64,000 nucleotides of DNA from Deltaproteobacteria bacterium (GTDB taxonomy: Bacteria > Desulfobacterota > Syntrophia > Syntrophales > UBA5619), in contig JAJFTY010000038.1 of assembly GCA_021372695.1 (NCBI GenBank), positions 1 through 64,000 of the forward strand, in the 5' to 3' direction. A program made the position numbers and the translations under genes. This document shows positions 43,988 through 51,912 of this stretch, piece after piece. The notes beneath the pieces are model-generated. The model was not told the origin of the DNA, did not search any database, and was given only the letters and a program-made list of their open reading frames with translations. Position 1 is the first letter of the stretch; each line of letters starts with the position of its first letter.

Positions 43988-45631
43988 ATGAAGCAAAACG
44001 TATTGAAAATACATCCGGCGGACAACGTGGTCGTGGCCCTGAACGACCTCCGCAAGGGCGAAACCGTCCATTATCAGGGAAAGGATTATCTTCCGGCGGA
44101 AAACATCCCCGCCAAGCACAAATTCTTCGAAAAGGCGATGCAACCCGGCGATCAGGTGATCATGTACGGGGTGCTCGTCGGCACGGTGCAGGGGCCGATC
44201 CCCGCGGGCGGGCTGATGACCACGGCCAACGTGAAGCACGCCGCTGCGCCGTTCGCCTACCGGCCGAGCCGCTTCCGGTGGACGCCGCCGGACGTGAGCC
44301 GGTTCGCCGGCCGCACCTTCAACGGCTACCACCGCAGCGACGGCCGCGTGGGCACCGCCAACCATTGGCTCTTCATCCCCACGGTGTTCTGCGAGAACCG
44401 TATCCTGGACATGATCCGGGAGGCGCTGCAGGGCGAACTGGGCTATGACGCGTCCGACCGGTACCGGCGGAAGGTGCGGCTGCTCGCCGAGTGGCACAGC
44501 CGGGGCGGGGCAGCCGGCCCAGCCGATCTGACCGTTGCCGAGTCGACGGTGCCCACGGAGCGCCTCTTCAAAAATGTGGACGGCATCAAGTTCCTGAACC
44601 ATCCGGGCGGCTGCGGCGGAACCCGCCAGGATGCGGCCCTGCTCGGCAGGCTGCTCGCCGCCTATGCCGACCACCCGAACGTGGGCGGGGTGACCGTGAT
44701 GAGCCTGGGGTGCCAGAACCTCCGGGTGCAGGATTTCCTGGATGCCCTGAAGGCGCGGAACCCCCGCTTCGACAAGCCCGTCCAGATCTTCGAACACCAG
44801 CAGTCCGGCACCGAAGAGGCGCTCATCACCGAAGCGATCCGGCAGACCTTTTCGGGACTGGTCGAGCTCGACAAGACGGGGCGCCGGCCCGCGCCGCTTT
44901 CGGAGTTGTGCCTGGGCGTCAAGTGCGGCGGCAGCGACGGCTTCAGCGGCATCAGCGCCAACCCGGCCGTGGGCTATTGCAGCGACCTGCTGGTCGCCCT
45001 GAAAGGAAAGGTGCTCCTGGCCGAGTTCCCGGAGCTTTGCGGCGCCGAGCAGGATCTGATCGACCGCACCCGCGACGAGGCGGCCGCGAAGAAATTCATC
45101 CGCCTGATGACGGACTACCACGAGGCCGCCCGGCACGTGGGGTCGGGCTTTCACATGAACCCGTCGCCCGGAAACATCCGGGACGGCCTGATCACCGATG
45201 CGATCAAGAGCGCGGGCGCGGCCAAAAAGGGCGGCACCTCGCCCGTGGAGGACGTGCTCGACTACACGGAGCCCGCGGTCAAACCGGGCCTGAACCTGGT
45301 ATGCACCCCGGGCAACGATGTGGAGGCGACCACGGGCCAGGCGGCGAGCGGTGCAACGCTGATCCTTTTCACCACCGGCCTCGGAACCCCCACCGGCAAC
45401 CCCGTTTGCCCGGTGATCAAGGTGGCGACCAACGGTACGCTGGCCCGCCGCATGGAAGACATCATCGACATCGACACGGGCCCCATCGTCGAGGGCGACA
45501 AGACCATCGAAGAGATGGGCGAAGAGATCCTGGAATACTGCATCCGGGCAGCCGGCGGCGAGGTGATCCCCAAGGCCGTGCTCCTGAACCAGGACGATTT
45601 CATACCCTGGAAGCAGGGGGTGAGTTTGTAA
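43988..45631 (+). CDS. UxaA-family altronate dehydratase (altronate hydrolase)
   Basis: A 547-residue Fe-S dehydratase converting D-altronate, or a related hexonate, to 2-keto-3-deoxygluconate. The N-terminal SAF domain (about 1-90; IHPADNVVVALNDLRKGE) is followed by the catalytic part, with FNGYHRSDGRVGTANHWL, NHPGGCGGTRQD, GVKCGGSDGFSG and LGTPTGNPVCPVIKV, including the conserved cysteines. The wording of YHRSDGRVGTAN and IPTVFCENR is closest to altronate dehydratase; galactarate dehydratase (GarD) is the alternative. ATG 43988 starts the SAF domain; earlier in-frame codons belong to repeat R3. Confidence 0.88.
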   Translation: MKQNVLKIHPADNVVVALNDLRKGETVHYQGKDYLPAENIPAKHKFFEKAMQPGDQVIMYGVLVGTVQGPIPAGGLMTTANVKHAAAPFAYRPSRFRWTPPDVSRFAGRTFNGYHRSDGRVGTANHWLFIPTVFCENRILDMIREALQGELGYDASDRYRRKVRLLAEWHSRGGAAGPADLTVAESTVPTERLFKNVDGIKFLNHPGGCGGTRQDAALLGRLLAAYADHPNVGGVTVMSLGCQNLRVQDFLDALKARNPRFDKPVQIFEHQQSGTEEALITEAIRQTFSGLVELDKTGRRPAPLSELCLGVKCGGSDGFSGISANPAVGYCSDLLVALKGKVLLAEFPELCGAEQDLIDRTRDEAAAKKFIRLMTDYHEAARHVGSGFHMNPSPGNIRDGLITDAIKSAGAAKKGGTSPVEDVLDYTEPAVKPGLNLVCTPGNDVEATTGQAASGATLILFTTGLGTPTGNPVCPVIKVATNGTLARRMEDIIDIDTGPIVEGDKTIEEMGEEILEYCIRAAGGEVIPKAVLLNQDDFIPWKQGVSL

Positions 45632-45663
45632 ATTGGAAAGGACCGGGGAGTTGTGATGCCCCG

Positions 45664-45785
45664 GCTAAAAGTCGTCTTTGCCGTCACCCCGGCGAAAGCC
45701 GGGGTCCAGTGTTTTGGGTTCCTGGATACCGGCTTTCGCCGGTATGACGTTCATGTGGATTTTCGAATTTTTTACAGAGGCGTCA
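45664..45785. repeat. interspersed palindromic repeat, copy R4
   Basis: It contains GTCACCCCGGCGAAAGCCGG and its inverted partner CCGGCTTTCGCCGGTATGAC and ends TTTTTTACAGAGGCGTCA. The element end abuts the ATG of the next gene, so its AGAGG is the only candidate Shine-Dalgarno for that gene. Confidence 0.75.
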
Positions 45786-46805
45786 ATGATGAAAGCGATC
45801 GTGATTGGTGCGCCGGGGGAGATCTCGCTGCGGGAAGCGCCCCGGCCGGAGAGAAAAGAAAATGAGGTTCTGATCCGGGTCCTCGGAATGGGGATCTGCG
45901 GATCGGACATCGCCGCCTACAAAGGGATCAACCCGCTCGTGACCTACCCGCGGATCATCGGGCATGAAATTGCGGGGGAGGTTCTCGAGTTGCCCCGGGG
46001 CGAAACGGATCTCTCGGCCGGCGACCGGGTGGTCATCGAACCGTGCGTCTATTGCGGCCGATGTTATCCCTGCCTGAACGGGAGAACGAACTGCTGCGAG
46101 AACCTGACCGTGCGGGGGGTGCATATCGAGGGCGGGATGTCGGAACTCTGCTCCCATCCGCGCCGGCTGATTCACCGGGTGCCCGCCGATGTGACCTGGA
46201 CGCGCTTGGCCATGGTCGAACCCCTGACCATATCGGTCCATGCCGTAAAGCGTGTCCGTCTGGTCAAGGGGGAGCACCTTGTCGTCACGGGAGCGGGTCC
46301 GATCGGCCTTCTGGCCGCCCAGTACGCCCTGGTGATCGGCGCGGTTCCGATCGTGGTCGACCCGATCGACGAACGCCTGGCCTTTGCCCGCTCGCTGGGA
46401 ATTCTTCACGGGATCAACCCGGCAAGGGAGAACGCCGTCGAACGGATCAGGGAGATCACCGGCGGGAGAATGGCGGAAGCGGTGATTGAAGCTTCGGGAA
46501 GCGACGCCGCGGTCCGGAGCGCCGTCGACTATGTGGCATACTCGGGGAGGATCGCGCTGGTCGGCTGGCCCAAGGGCGACGTTTTGCTGACCACGGCCCT
46601 GTTCACGAAAAAGGAGCTCGACGTCATGGGGTCGCGAAACAGCGTCCGGAATTTTTCCGAAAGCATCGACTTGGTCGCCGGAGGCAAGATCGACGTCGCT
46701 TCCCTGGTGACGCGCACGGTCTCGTTCGAGGAGGTTCCCGAGGCCGTAAGAGCGATTGCCGCGACGCCCAAAAAATTCATGAAGGTCGTGGCATTGGCAC
46801 CTTGA
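45786..46805 (+). CDS. zinc-dependent alcohol dehydrogenase family protein (hexonate dehydrogenase-like)
   Basis: A 339-residue MDR-family dehydrogenase. Catalytic zinc ligands sit in GICGSD and GHEIAGEV, the structural zinc cysteines in CVYCGRCYPCLNGRTNCCEN, and the NAD fold in VTGAGPIGLLAAQYA. Similar enzymes oxidise L-galactonate, L-gulonate or sorbitol-type substrates. With the SDR and UxaA-type enzyme it fits a route from a hexonate to keto-deoxygluconate. ATG 45786 or 45789 may start translation. It ends the catabolic row; the accessory island begins after it. Confidence 0.9.
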   Translation: MMKAIVIGAPGEISLREAPRPERKENEVLIRVLGMGICGSDIAAYKGINPLVTYPRIIGHEIAGEVLELPRGETDLSAGDRVVIEPCVYCGRCYPCLNGRTNCCENLTVRGVHIEGGMSELCSHPRRLIHRVPADVTWTRLAMVEPLTISVHAVKRVRLVKGEHLVVTGAGPIGLLAAQYALVIGAVPIVVDPIDERLAFARSLGILHGINPARENAVERIREITGGRMAEAVIEASGSDAAVRSAVDYVAYSGRIALVGWPKGDVLLTTALFTKKELDVMGSRNSVRNFSESIDLVAGGKIDVASLVTRTVSFEEVPEAVRAIAATPKKFMKVVALAP

Positions 46806-46832
46806 CCCATTCGGCCGCCGGCCGGCAGCGTG

Positions 46833-46863
46833 GACGAAATCCTCCATGCAGCTCGACTACGAG
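46833..46863 (+). pseudogene. 31-bp fragment of a second panE-like gene
   Basis: GACGAAATCCTCCATGCAGC and the following CTCGACTACGAG match bases 39518-39548 of the panE-like gene with two differences and would encode TKSSMQLDYE. Nothing else of a ketopantoate reductase surrounds it. It is likely the scar of a deletion or recombination at the left border of the accessory island. Confidence 0.65.
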
Positions 46864-46950
46864 ACCCTGTTATCCCTCGTGACTGTGACCCCGTTTGGGG
46901 GACCAATGCGGCAGGCAGATCCCTGACATTCCCATTTAATAGGAATATGT

Positions 46951-47277
46951 CTACATGATGGTGATGGCCTCACCTTCGCGGCGTGCGATTTCTATAATCG
47001 CGCTGGCGTCATCTTCCAGCCATTGGCGTTCGCCGCAGGGTATCGGTTCAATACGGCTATCCGTCTGTGCCGCAAGCCGCCATAGCATATTGATGTCCTC
47101 CCGTGTTCGCTCTTTGTCGAAACTGGGTGACACCACGATCAGGTCAATATCACTCCACCGATCGGTCTTGCCGCATACCTGCGATCCGAAAACAACGCCG
47201 AATTTCACCCCAATGCCTTGATCACGCAGGGCTTGCAGATATTTTCGGACCCCGTTTAAGACAGAATCGTCAACCAT
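46951..47277 (-). CDS. MNT-type nucleotidyltransferase (HEPN-MNT module)
   Basis: A 108-residue minimal nucleotidyltransferase. The active-site pattern GS-x10-D-x-D is complete in FGSQVCGKTDRWSDIDLIVV. In HEPN-MNT toxin-antitoxin modules this protein neutralises the HEPN ribonuclease, often by adding nucleotides to it. It overlaps the HEPN gene by 22 bases, confirming the pair. It is cytosolic and is read last. Confidence 0.88.
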   Translation of the reverse strand: MVDDSVLNGVRKYLQALRDQGIGVKFGVVFGSQVCGKTDRWSDIDLIVVSPSFDKERTREDINMLWRLAAQTDSRIEPIPCGERQWLEDDASAIIEIARREGEAITIM

Positions 47278-47636
47278 TGAATCACCTCTTCCGCTTTGCT
47301 TATATATTTCAGTGCTTCCTCTTTTGAAGGGGGCGCCATCAAGGTTTCAGGATACCGGCCTTCAATGTGGAAGGCGTTGATTTCCGCAAGAACAGCCAGC
47401 TTCTCCTTATCTAACGAAAGGCCGGCCAATTCGGATAGCCTGATCAAGTTGTGAAGTCTGGGCGCCAGATCCTGTGTATATTTGCACACAATGGCCTTAA
47501 GCATTTTTTCAAATGCAAGGTGTACAAAGAAAAGACCATGCCGGGTCCGCCCGGTATCAACGAGTTGCCGGGCTACGTCCCAATCTTCCAATGCACTGGT
47601 ACGCCAAAAAGTGACCTGTTTATCGATGTTGACCAT
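47256..47636 (-). CDS. HEPN domain protein (putative RNase toxin of HEPN-MNT pair)
   Basis: A 126-residue all-helical HEPN protein. It has ALEDWDVARQLVDTGRTRHG, FFVHLAFEKMLKAIV, APRLHNLIRLSELAGL and NAFHIEGRYPETL, the order typical of HEPN domains paired with MNT proteins. The canonical R-x4-6-H ribonuclease motif is not clear, as in many members of this subgroup. ATG 47636 was chosen over an upstream TTG; the Shine-Dalgarno is poor. It is encoded upstream of, and overlapping, the MNT gene. Confidence 0.85.
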   Translation of the reverse strand: MVNIDKQVTFWRTSALEDWDVARQLVDTGRTRHGLFFVHLAFEKMLKAIVCKYTQDLAPRLHNLIRLSELAGLSLDKEKLAVLAEINAFHIEGRYPETLMAPPSKEEALKYISKAEEVIQWLTILS

Positions 47637-47696
47637 AATTAGTCTATCCCGATTTCCAACGGCCAAGCTTCGTTCAAGGCCATCAGGTGCATCTTT

Positions 47697-47870
47697 TTAG
47701 TAACATCGCATAATTATCAGTCGTCCAGACTGTTGAATCATATACAGCATCTCTGAACAATTCACAATCCATGTGATGATCTCCCCGAGACGGACCACCT
47801 TTTCCAGCGGTTCGATCCGATACCCGGTCTCATTGGCGCAGCGCCTCAGGTATTCCAGGCTAACGTTCAT
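47697..47870 (-). pseudogene. truncated AbiEii-type toxin gene
   Basis: A 57-codon frame whose first 31 residues (MNVSLEYLRRCANETGYRIE, then PLEKVVRLGEI) match the N terminus of AbiEii-family nucleotidyltransferase toxins. The following KGGT-type nucleotidyltransferase core is missing, and the frame drifts into unrelated sequence and stops at 47697. The start overlaps the antitoxin stop by 11 bases, exactly as in intact abiE pairs. The toxin is therefore lost, leaving an orphan antitoxin. Confidence 0.75.
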
Positions 47871-48675
47871 CAGGCTCCCCCGGGGATAAAAGAACCTTGG
47901 GAAGGATCAGGTTCCAGCGCCGGACAAGGAGGCCGCCCCGCTGCCCCCGTTCGACGTATGCCCGGGAACGGGGGCGGCGCTGTTCCATGCGGGCGAGAAG
48001 CGCATCAGGCACATGGAAACTCTTCTGAAAACGCTCCAGGAACCACCCTGTCGCCGCCCAGAGCTTTGCCATGTCATATCGGCGCAGGACCTCCTCCAGG
48101 AGGTCAAGATCCAGGGTTGTGAACCCGGCGGCAGAGTCGACCAACTCCTCCAGGCCCCCGACCAACGACGGTCGGCTGAATCCCTCGACCAAGGTGCGTT
48201 CGGGACCTGTGACTTCCAGAAGCTTCCCCTGGCGCTCTATCCGCCGTGTACCAACCTGCTTGCCTGAGTCGCTCTTCATCGAAAGGGGAAGATCCAGGAA
48301 ATGGAGAGTCGCATCTTCCAGTACAAGCGGCCGACGGCGCCTGTTGACATAGACGGTGCACTGATTCCAAAGCGAATGTGCAGCCCCAAGCAACTCCAGG
48401 GCGCTGTGATGAGAGAAGACGCTGTCAGGATGCATGGCACTTGCCACCAGGAAAGGATCGGGACGAAAATCTGCCGGGGGCAGGGTCGGCGGTACAACAG
48501 CGTATATCTCTCTGGTAACGCGTTTCAGGCGACCCGTCCGGAGGTGGTGCTTGAGCCGTTCGACGACGCGTAGCCGTTTCCCCTCCGGCATCAAGGCAGC
48601 GGCCGCCTCATCGAGGGAGAATACCGGATGGCCAGCAAAGAAATCAGTAGCCTTAAGTTTTCGTTCGGTGTTCAT
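47860..48675 (-). CDS. AbiEi-family antitoxin / winged-helix regulator
   Basis: A 271-residue protein with an N-terminal winged-helix region (KATDFFAGHPVFSLDEAAAAL; RTGRLKRVTREIYAVVPP) followed by the AbiEi body (DPFLVASAMHPDSVFSHHSALELLGAAH; GPERTLVEGF). Type IV antitoxins of this family repress their own promoter and counter AbiEii. ATG 48675 begins the wing; a longer frame exists but lacks support. The partner toxin at 47697-47870 is truncated, so this gene may now act only as a regulator or protect against related toxins. Confidence 0.85.
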   Translation of the reverse strand: MNTERKLKATDFFAGHPVFSLDEAAAALMPEGKRLRVVERLKHHLRTGRLKRVTREIYAVVPPTLPPADFRPDPFLVASAMHPDSVFSHHSALELLGAAHSLWNQCTVYVNRRRRPLVLEDATLHFLDLPLSMKSDSGKQVGTRRIERQGKLLEVTGPERTLVEGFSRPSLVGGLEELVDSAAGFTTLDLDLLEEVLRRYDMAKLWAATGWFLERFQKSFHVPDALLARMEQRRPRSRAYVERGQRGGLLVRRWNLILPKVLLSPGEPDER

Positions 48676-48777
48676 ATAGGTAACAAAATTCCCCGCATCA
48701 AACCAAGACGTCAACTAGGCATCGGATCTGTCAGTTGGCAATACGATTCGTTATGGGTAGTTATTTTGCCTGTTCGA

Positions 48778-48998
48778 TCACAATATGCAAGCAAATATTT
48801 TCACTACTCGGTTCGGAACACTGACCCGATTCAGCTCGAAGACAGCATCGTATAAATCGGTGGGAAGATGCAAGCCTATCTTTTCAATCAAATAGATGAG
48901 ATTGTGAACCCTGGGGGGCGTTTCCTTCGTAACCGACTGATAGATCCCCTTCAGGGCCTTCTCGATGGCCAGAGGGCAGAGGTTTCTCTTCTTCTTCT
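48778..48998 (-). pseudogene. N-terminally truncated HEPN gene
   Basis: Directly behind the stop of the HTH-MNT gene the minus strand reads, without a start codon, NLCPLAIEKALKGIYQ, PPRVHNLIYLIEKIGLHLP and DLYDAVFELNRVSVPNR. These are the last two-thirds of a HEPN domain. The first 30 or so residues are missing, and the end (VVKIFACIL) departs from the family. The toxin of this second HEPN-MNT pair is therefore broken at both ends. Confidence 0.7.
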
Positions 48999-49583
48999 TT
49001 ACAAAGCCAGCTTCGCAAGGTCATGCTCGTCTCCGATCAGGAAGACTTTCTTCCCCTCCAGAACCGACTTGATGAAATGGTGGCCCGCCGCGTGCTTGGC
49101 CCGGAACTCCTTGACGGGATAAACGGTCGGATTGATTTCCCGGTTCAGGGTCAGTTGCACGGGGCTGAGCGTTTCCACGACCTCCGCCAGGGTCACGTCG
49201 CCGACCACGAGGATATCCACGTCGCTTTCCCGCCGTTCGCCGCCGCGCGCCACGGAGCCGTAGATGAAGGCGGTCCGGATGCGTTCCGCCAGGGGGAGCA
49301 TCGCCATTTTCAGGGCATCGCCCATGCCGGCGGTTTTCATAATCAGGCTTTTCAGTTCCGGATATACAGCGCACCGGGCATCGGCCTGGTAATAGACCTG
49401 CCTGCCCTTTGCGCTGCGTCGGATGATCCCAGCCTCAGTCAGGGCCTTCAATTCCCGTTGCACCGCGCCGGTGCCGCTGCCGGCGACCCGCACGAGCTGC
49501 CGCAGATAGAACGTCTCATCGGCACGTCCATACAGCACCGACAGCAGGGACCGCCTGGTCTTGCCGAGGAGCGTTTCCGTCAT
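48999..49583 (-). CDS. HTH-MNT nucleotidyltransferase (DNA-binding antitoxin)
   Basis: A 194-residue fusion. Residues about 1-75 are an ArsR-like winged helix (LLSVLYGRADETFYLRQLVR; GAVQRELKALTEAGIIRR), and residues about 90-190 are a minimal nucleotidyltransferase with an intact GS-x10-D-x-D (YGSVARGGERRESDVDILVV). Such proteins normally stand upstream of a HEPN gene, neutralise it and autoregulate. Here the HEPN partner is a remnant. Two tandem operator-like sites lie just upstream. Confidence 0.88.
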   Translation of the reverse strand: MTETLLGKTRRSLLSVLYGRADETFYLRQLVRVAGSGTGAVQRELKALTEAGIIRRSAKGRQVYYQADARCAVYPELKSLIMKTAGMGDALKMAMLPLAERIRTAFIYGSVARGGERRESDVDILVVGDVTLAEVVETLSPVQLTLNREINPTVYPVKEFRAKHAAGHHFIKSVLEGKKVFLIGDEHDLAKLAL

Positions 49584-49595
49584 GCGTCAACCTGC

Positions 49596-49635
49596 CGTAC
49601 CCATTTTGGGTGCGGTTGTACCCAAAACGGGTACG
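49596..49635. promoter_or_regulatory. twin operator sites (ACCC-N5-GGGT) before the HTH-MNT gene
   Basis: Two short palindromes, ACCC-ATTTT-GGGT (49599-49611) and ACCC-AAAAC-GGGT (49620-49632), together form a larger inverted repeat. Its 16-base arms (49596-49611 and 49620-49635) differ at one position and are eight bases apart. They lie 13-52 bases upstream of the ATG at 49583, where an autorepressor would act. Confidence 0.65.
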
Positions 49636-49656
49636 GATATCAAGACGGAATGTTCA

Positions 49657-49731
49657 TCATTTTGATGTGTCCTCTGCAATCGCCATCTCCATTTTCGACA
49701 GACCGTAGAGCCTGTACACCATTTGACCGAT
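49657..49731 (-). pseudogene. C-terminal scrap of a restriction-modification methylase
   Basis: The minus strand reads IGQMVYRLYGLSKMEMAIAE followed by DTSK and a stop. This resembles the conserved C-terminal tail of Eco57I/type IIG-like N6-adenine methylases (DQxVYxLYGLTxEEIxIVE). An in-frame stop lies just upstream and no other part of the gene is present. The rest of the 283-base gap shows only the operators. Confidence 0.45.
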
Positions 49732-49866
49732 CTCAAGCTAATCGCTACGTTCCACGAATATCCTCATCAGATACCAGAATTTCGATGCGAGAGCGAAATA
49801 TGCAGCTTCCAATTTTGTTGCAAATTTTGACCTGCTGAAAAACCGCAGCGCAAAGCGATTGGATAA

Positions 49867-51912
49867 TCAAAACCATCTGCACCTTCCGTCGACTAGTTCA
49901 GCCACCCGCCATCCGCGCCCTATCAAAGTGGCCACGTGTTGAGCGATTGCTTGATCGTTGCCGAATACGAAACGCGGAATTGCAAAACAGACCATATGGG
50001 TCGGCCGCGTCATCGCAACATAGGTTTGCAGGAGTCGTTTGCGATCTTGTGTATTGGCGCCATTTCCATTCACTCTGGTACCGAGGAGCCACGGTAGTAT
50101 TCGCTTTGATGAATGGTCATGCCAATAGGTGCTGAGTATCATTGTTGCCAGATGGGTTTGTCCTTTTACTGAGTGAATTGAACCCAGTTTGATGTCTACT
50201 TTTCTGTTGCCTTCCCAGACGCGGTAAACATTGGGCGCTGCGTCATTTTGCGATGCGGCAATTCCGGCAAACGAGGGTAAGGCGACTTTAGACCAAGCGA
50301 GAAATTGCGCAGCGTTGCGGATCTCGGTAACACCGCCACAGAGTGAACAGGCGACGGCAAGTATATCGTTCTGTATGCTGGCCCAGTTCGTGCTGGTCAA
50401 TGGGATAAAATCGATAAGAAAAGCTTTGATCAATGAACGGTAGATCGCAAGAGTGGGAGTGTCGTCTTTCAGCATATCGACAATTGTTCGATGTGTTCGT
50501 GGTTTACGCCTCAGACGTCCACTGGCTCCAATGATTCCTGCTAAACGAATGAATCCAGATGCTATTTTATCGATTCCCGACGATATATCTCGGTCCTTGC
50601 GCACGGTGCTTTGCGCAACCTTTATGTATTGCAGGAGCGTACGGGGATGTGGCTCCTTTCGGCCGATTTCAGCGTTGTAGCCGCTCCAGTAGTGCGGCAC
50701 CGCTTGTGGAAAATGATCGTGCCCTGGTGTTACCTCCGGCTTGTGACGGTGAATCGCCCCTACAGCTGTTACCGTGCCATTGGCTAAGGCATTGTCGTTA
50801 AAAATCGTCAAGACATGTTTGCCATACGCAACAAGGACACCAGACGCATTGTCATTCGGGAAGATAAAGATGGCGTGTGGGCATACTTCATCTGAACACA
50901 TCACTGTCGTTGGCCCGATTCCACAGAGCCCTGTGGGGCTCACCGGGGTAACAGCAAAAGGGGATGCCATTTCCGCAATTTTGCTCCCAAACCGGTGGCT
51001 GTTTGACACGCAAGAGCAACGGTTAGTGTCGGGATCAGGGAATGGATCAGTCATGTCCGGATTATCGTCATCGCTGTCAAAGATCGCCTGATTGGGATCG
51101 CCAACACGCTGTACAACTATATCAGGTGCGCTGCGGGGAAAAAGTTTATGCAGCATGTCTCCTTGGAGCTCAAAGGTGTCCTGCATTTCATCCAGCATAA
51201 TGAGAGGAAACCGGCGTTTAAGCCAAGATGTGGCAGCGGGAAAGCCATCTAAAAGTGCGCGTGCCAAGACGAACATCTCATCATAGCAGAAGTATCCCGC
51301 GCCAGCAGATGCCTCGATGGCCTTTCTTGCTAGCTGAAAACTTTTTGATGTGGTACCAGCCGGAAACGGTCTTCCGCCAAGATTAAAACACAAATCAGGG
51401 GTGCAGATACGTAACTGATCGAAGTCGCCATGCTTCCGTTCGAGAAAGGTCTGAATAGTGAAATACTCACGACCAAGGACCCCTCGACGAAAAGCAATGG
51501 TGACATCATTATCTATCGTTGGTGAAGGGGATCCGTTCGAGTTCAGCCAGGGTAACGCCAAAAATCGGTTTACGAAGCCATGGATGGTATCGATAAAATG
51601 TGGATAGCTGAGTAAACGCTGCCCTATCCCCGTGTTACAAAGGCGCTGCTGGATTTCTTCACGAGCGACATTGGTGTGGGAAAGCACGCAGATGCCCTTG
51701 GTTTTGTACGGCCATTTTCGTACCAGCATTGCGAGTTTGGCCACAACGAGGGTTGTCTTGCCGCTGCCTGGGCAAGCGGTTACGTCAATGGTGGAGCCTG
51801 CCTTGAGGAAGGTGCAACGGGGTTCATCTAATGGGTCAAGCCGCATCAACTTGCAGACCCATTCTATATCCTCGTCTGTAATCTCCGGTAGATCCGGCAG
51901 TCCGTCAGGCAT
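49867..51912 (-). CDS. UvrD/PcrA-like helicase, GajB-like subunit of a Gabija-type system
   Basis: A 681-residue superfamily 1 helicase. Motif I is TACPGSGKTTL (P-loop 49-53); others are CVLSHTNVAREEI (Ia), IDTIHGF (Ic), LIMLDEMQDTFE (II), RVGDPNQAIF (III), NSHRFGSKI (IV), IHSVKGQTH (V) and YVAMTRPTH (VI). All are present, so it should be active. It is longer than the founding GajB (roughly 490 residues) because of an expanded 1B/2B region. Its ATG overlaps the end of the OLD-type gene by eight bases. Lower GC than the neighbours suggests horizontal transfer. Confidence 0.85.
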   Translation of the reverse strand: MPDGLPDLPEITDEDIEWVCKLMRLDPLDEPRCTFLKAGSTIDVTACPGSGKTTLVVAKLAMLVRKWPYKTKGICVLSHTNVAREEIQQRLCNTGIGQRLLSYPHFIDTIHGFVNRFLALPWLNSNGSPSPTIDNDVTIAFRRGVLGREYFTIQTFLERKHGDFDQLRICTPDLCFNLGGRPFPAGTTSKSFQLARKAIEASAGAGYFCYDEMFVLARALLDGFPAATSWLKRRFPLIMLDEMQDTFELQGDMLHKLFPRSAPDIVVQRVGDPNQAIFDSDDDNPDMTDPFPDPDTNRCSCVSNSHRFGSKIAEMASPFAVTPVSPTGLCGIGPTTVMCSDEVCPHAIFIFPNDNASGVLVAYGKHVLTIFNDNALANGTVTAVGAIHRHKPEVTPGHDHFPQAVPHYWSGYNAEIGRKEPHPRTLLQYIKVAQSTVRKDRDISSGIDKIASGFIRLAGIIGASGRLRRKPRTHRTIVDMLKDDTPTLAIYRSLIKAFLIDFIPLTSTNWASIQNDILAVACSLCGGVTEIRNAAQFLAWSKVALPSFAGIAASQNDAAPNVYRVWEGNRKVDIKLGSIHSVKGQTHLATMILSTYWHDHSSKRILPWLLGTRVNGNGANTQDRKRLLQTYVAMTRPTHMVCFAIPRFVFGNDQAIAQHVATLIGRGWRVAELVDGRCRWF

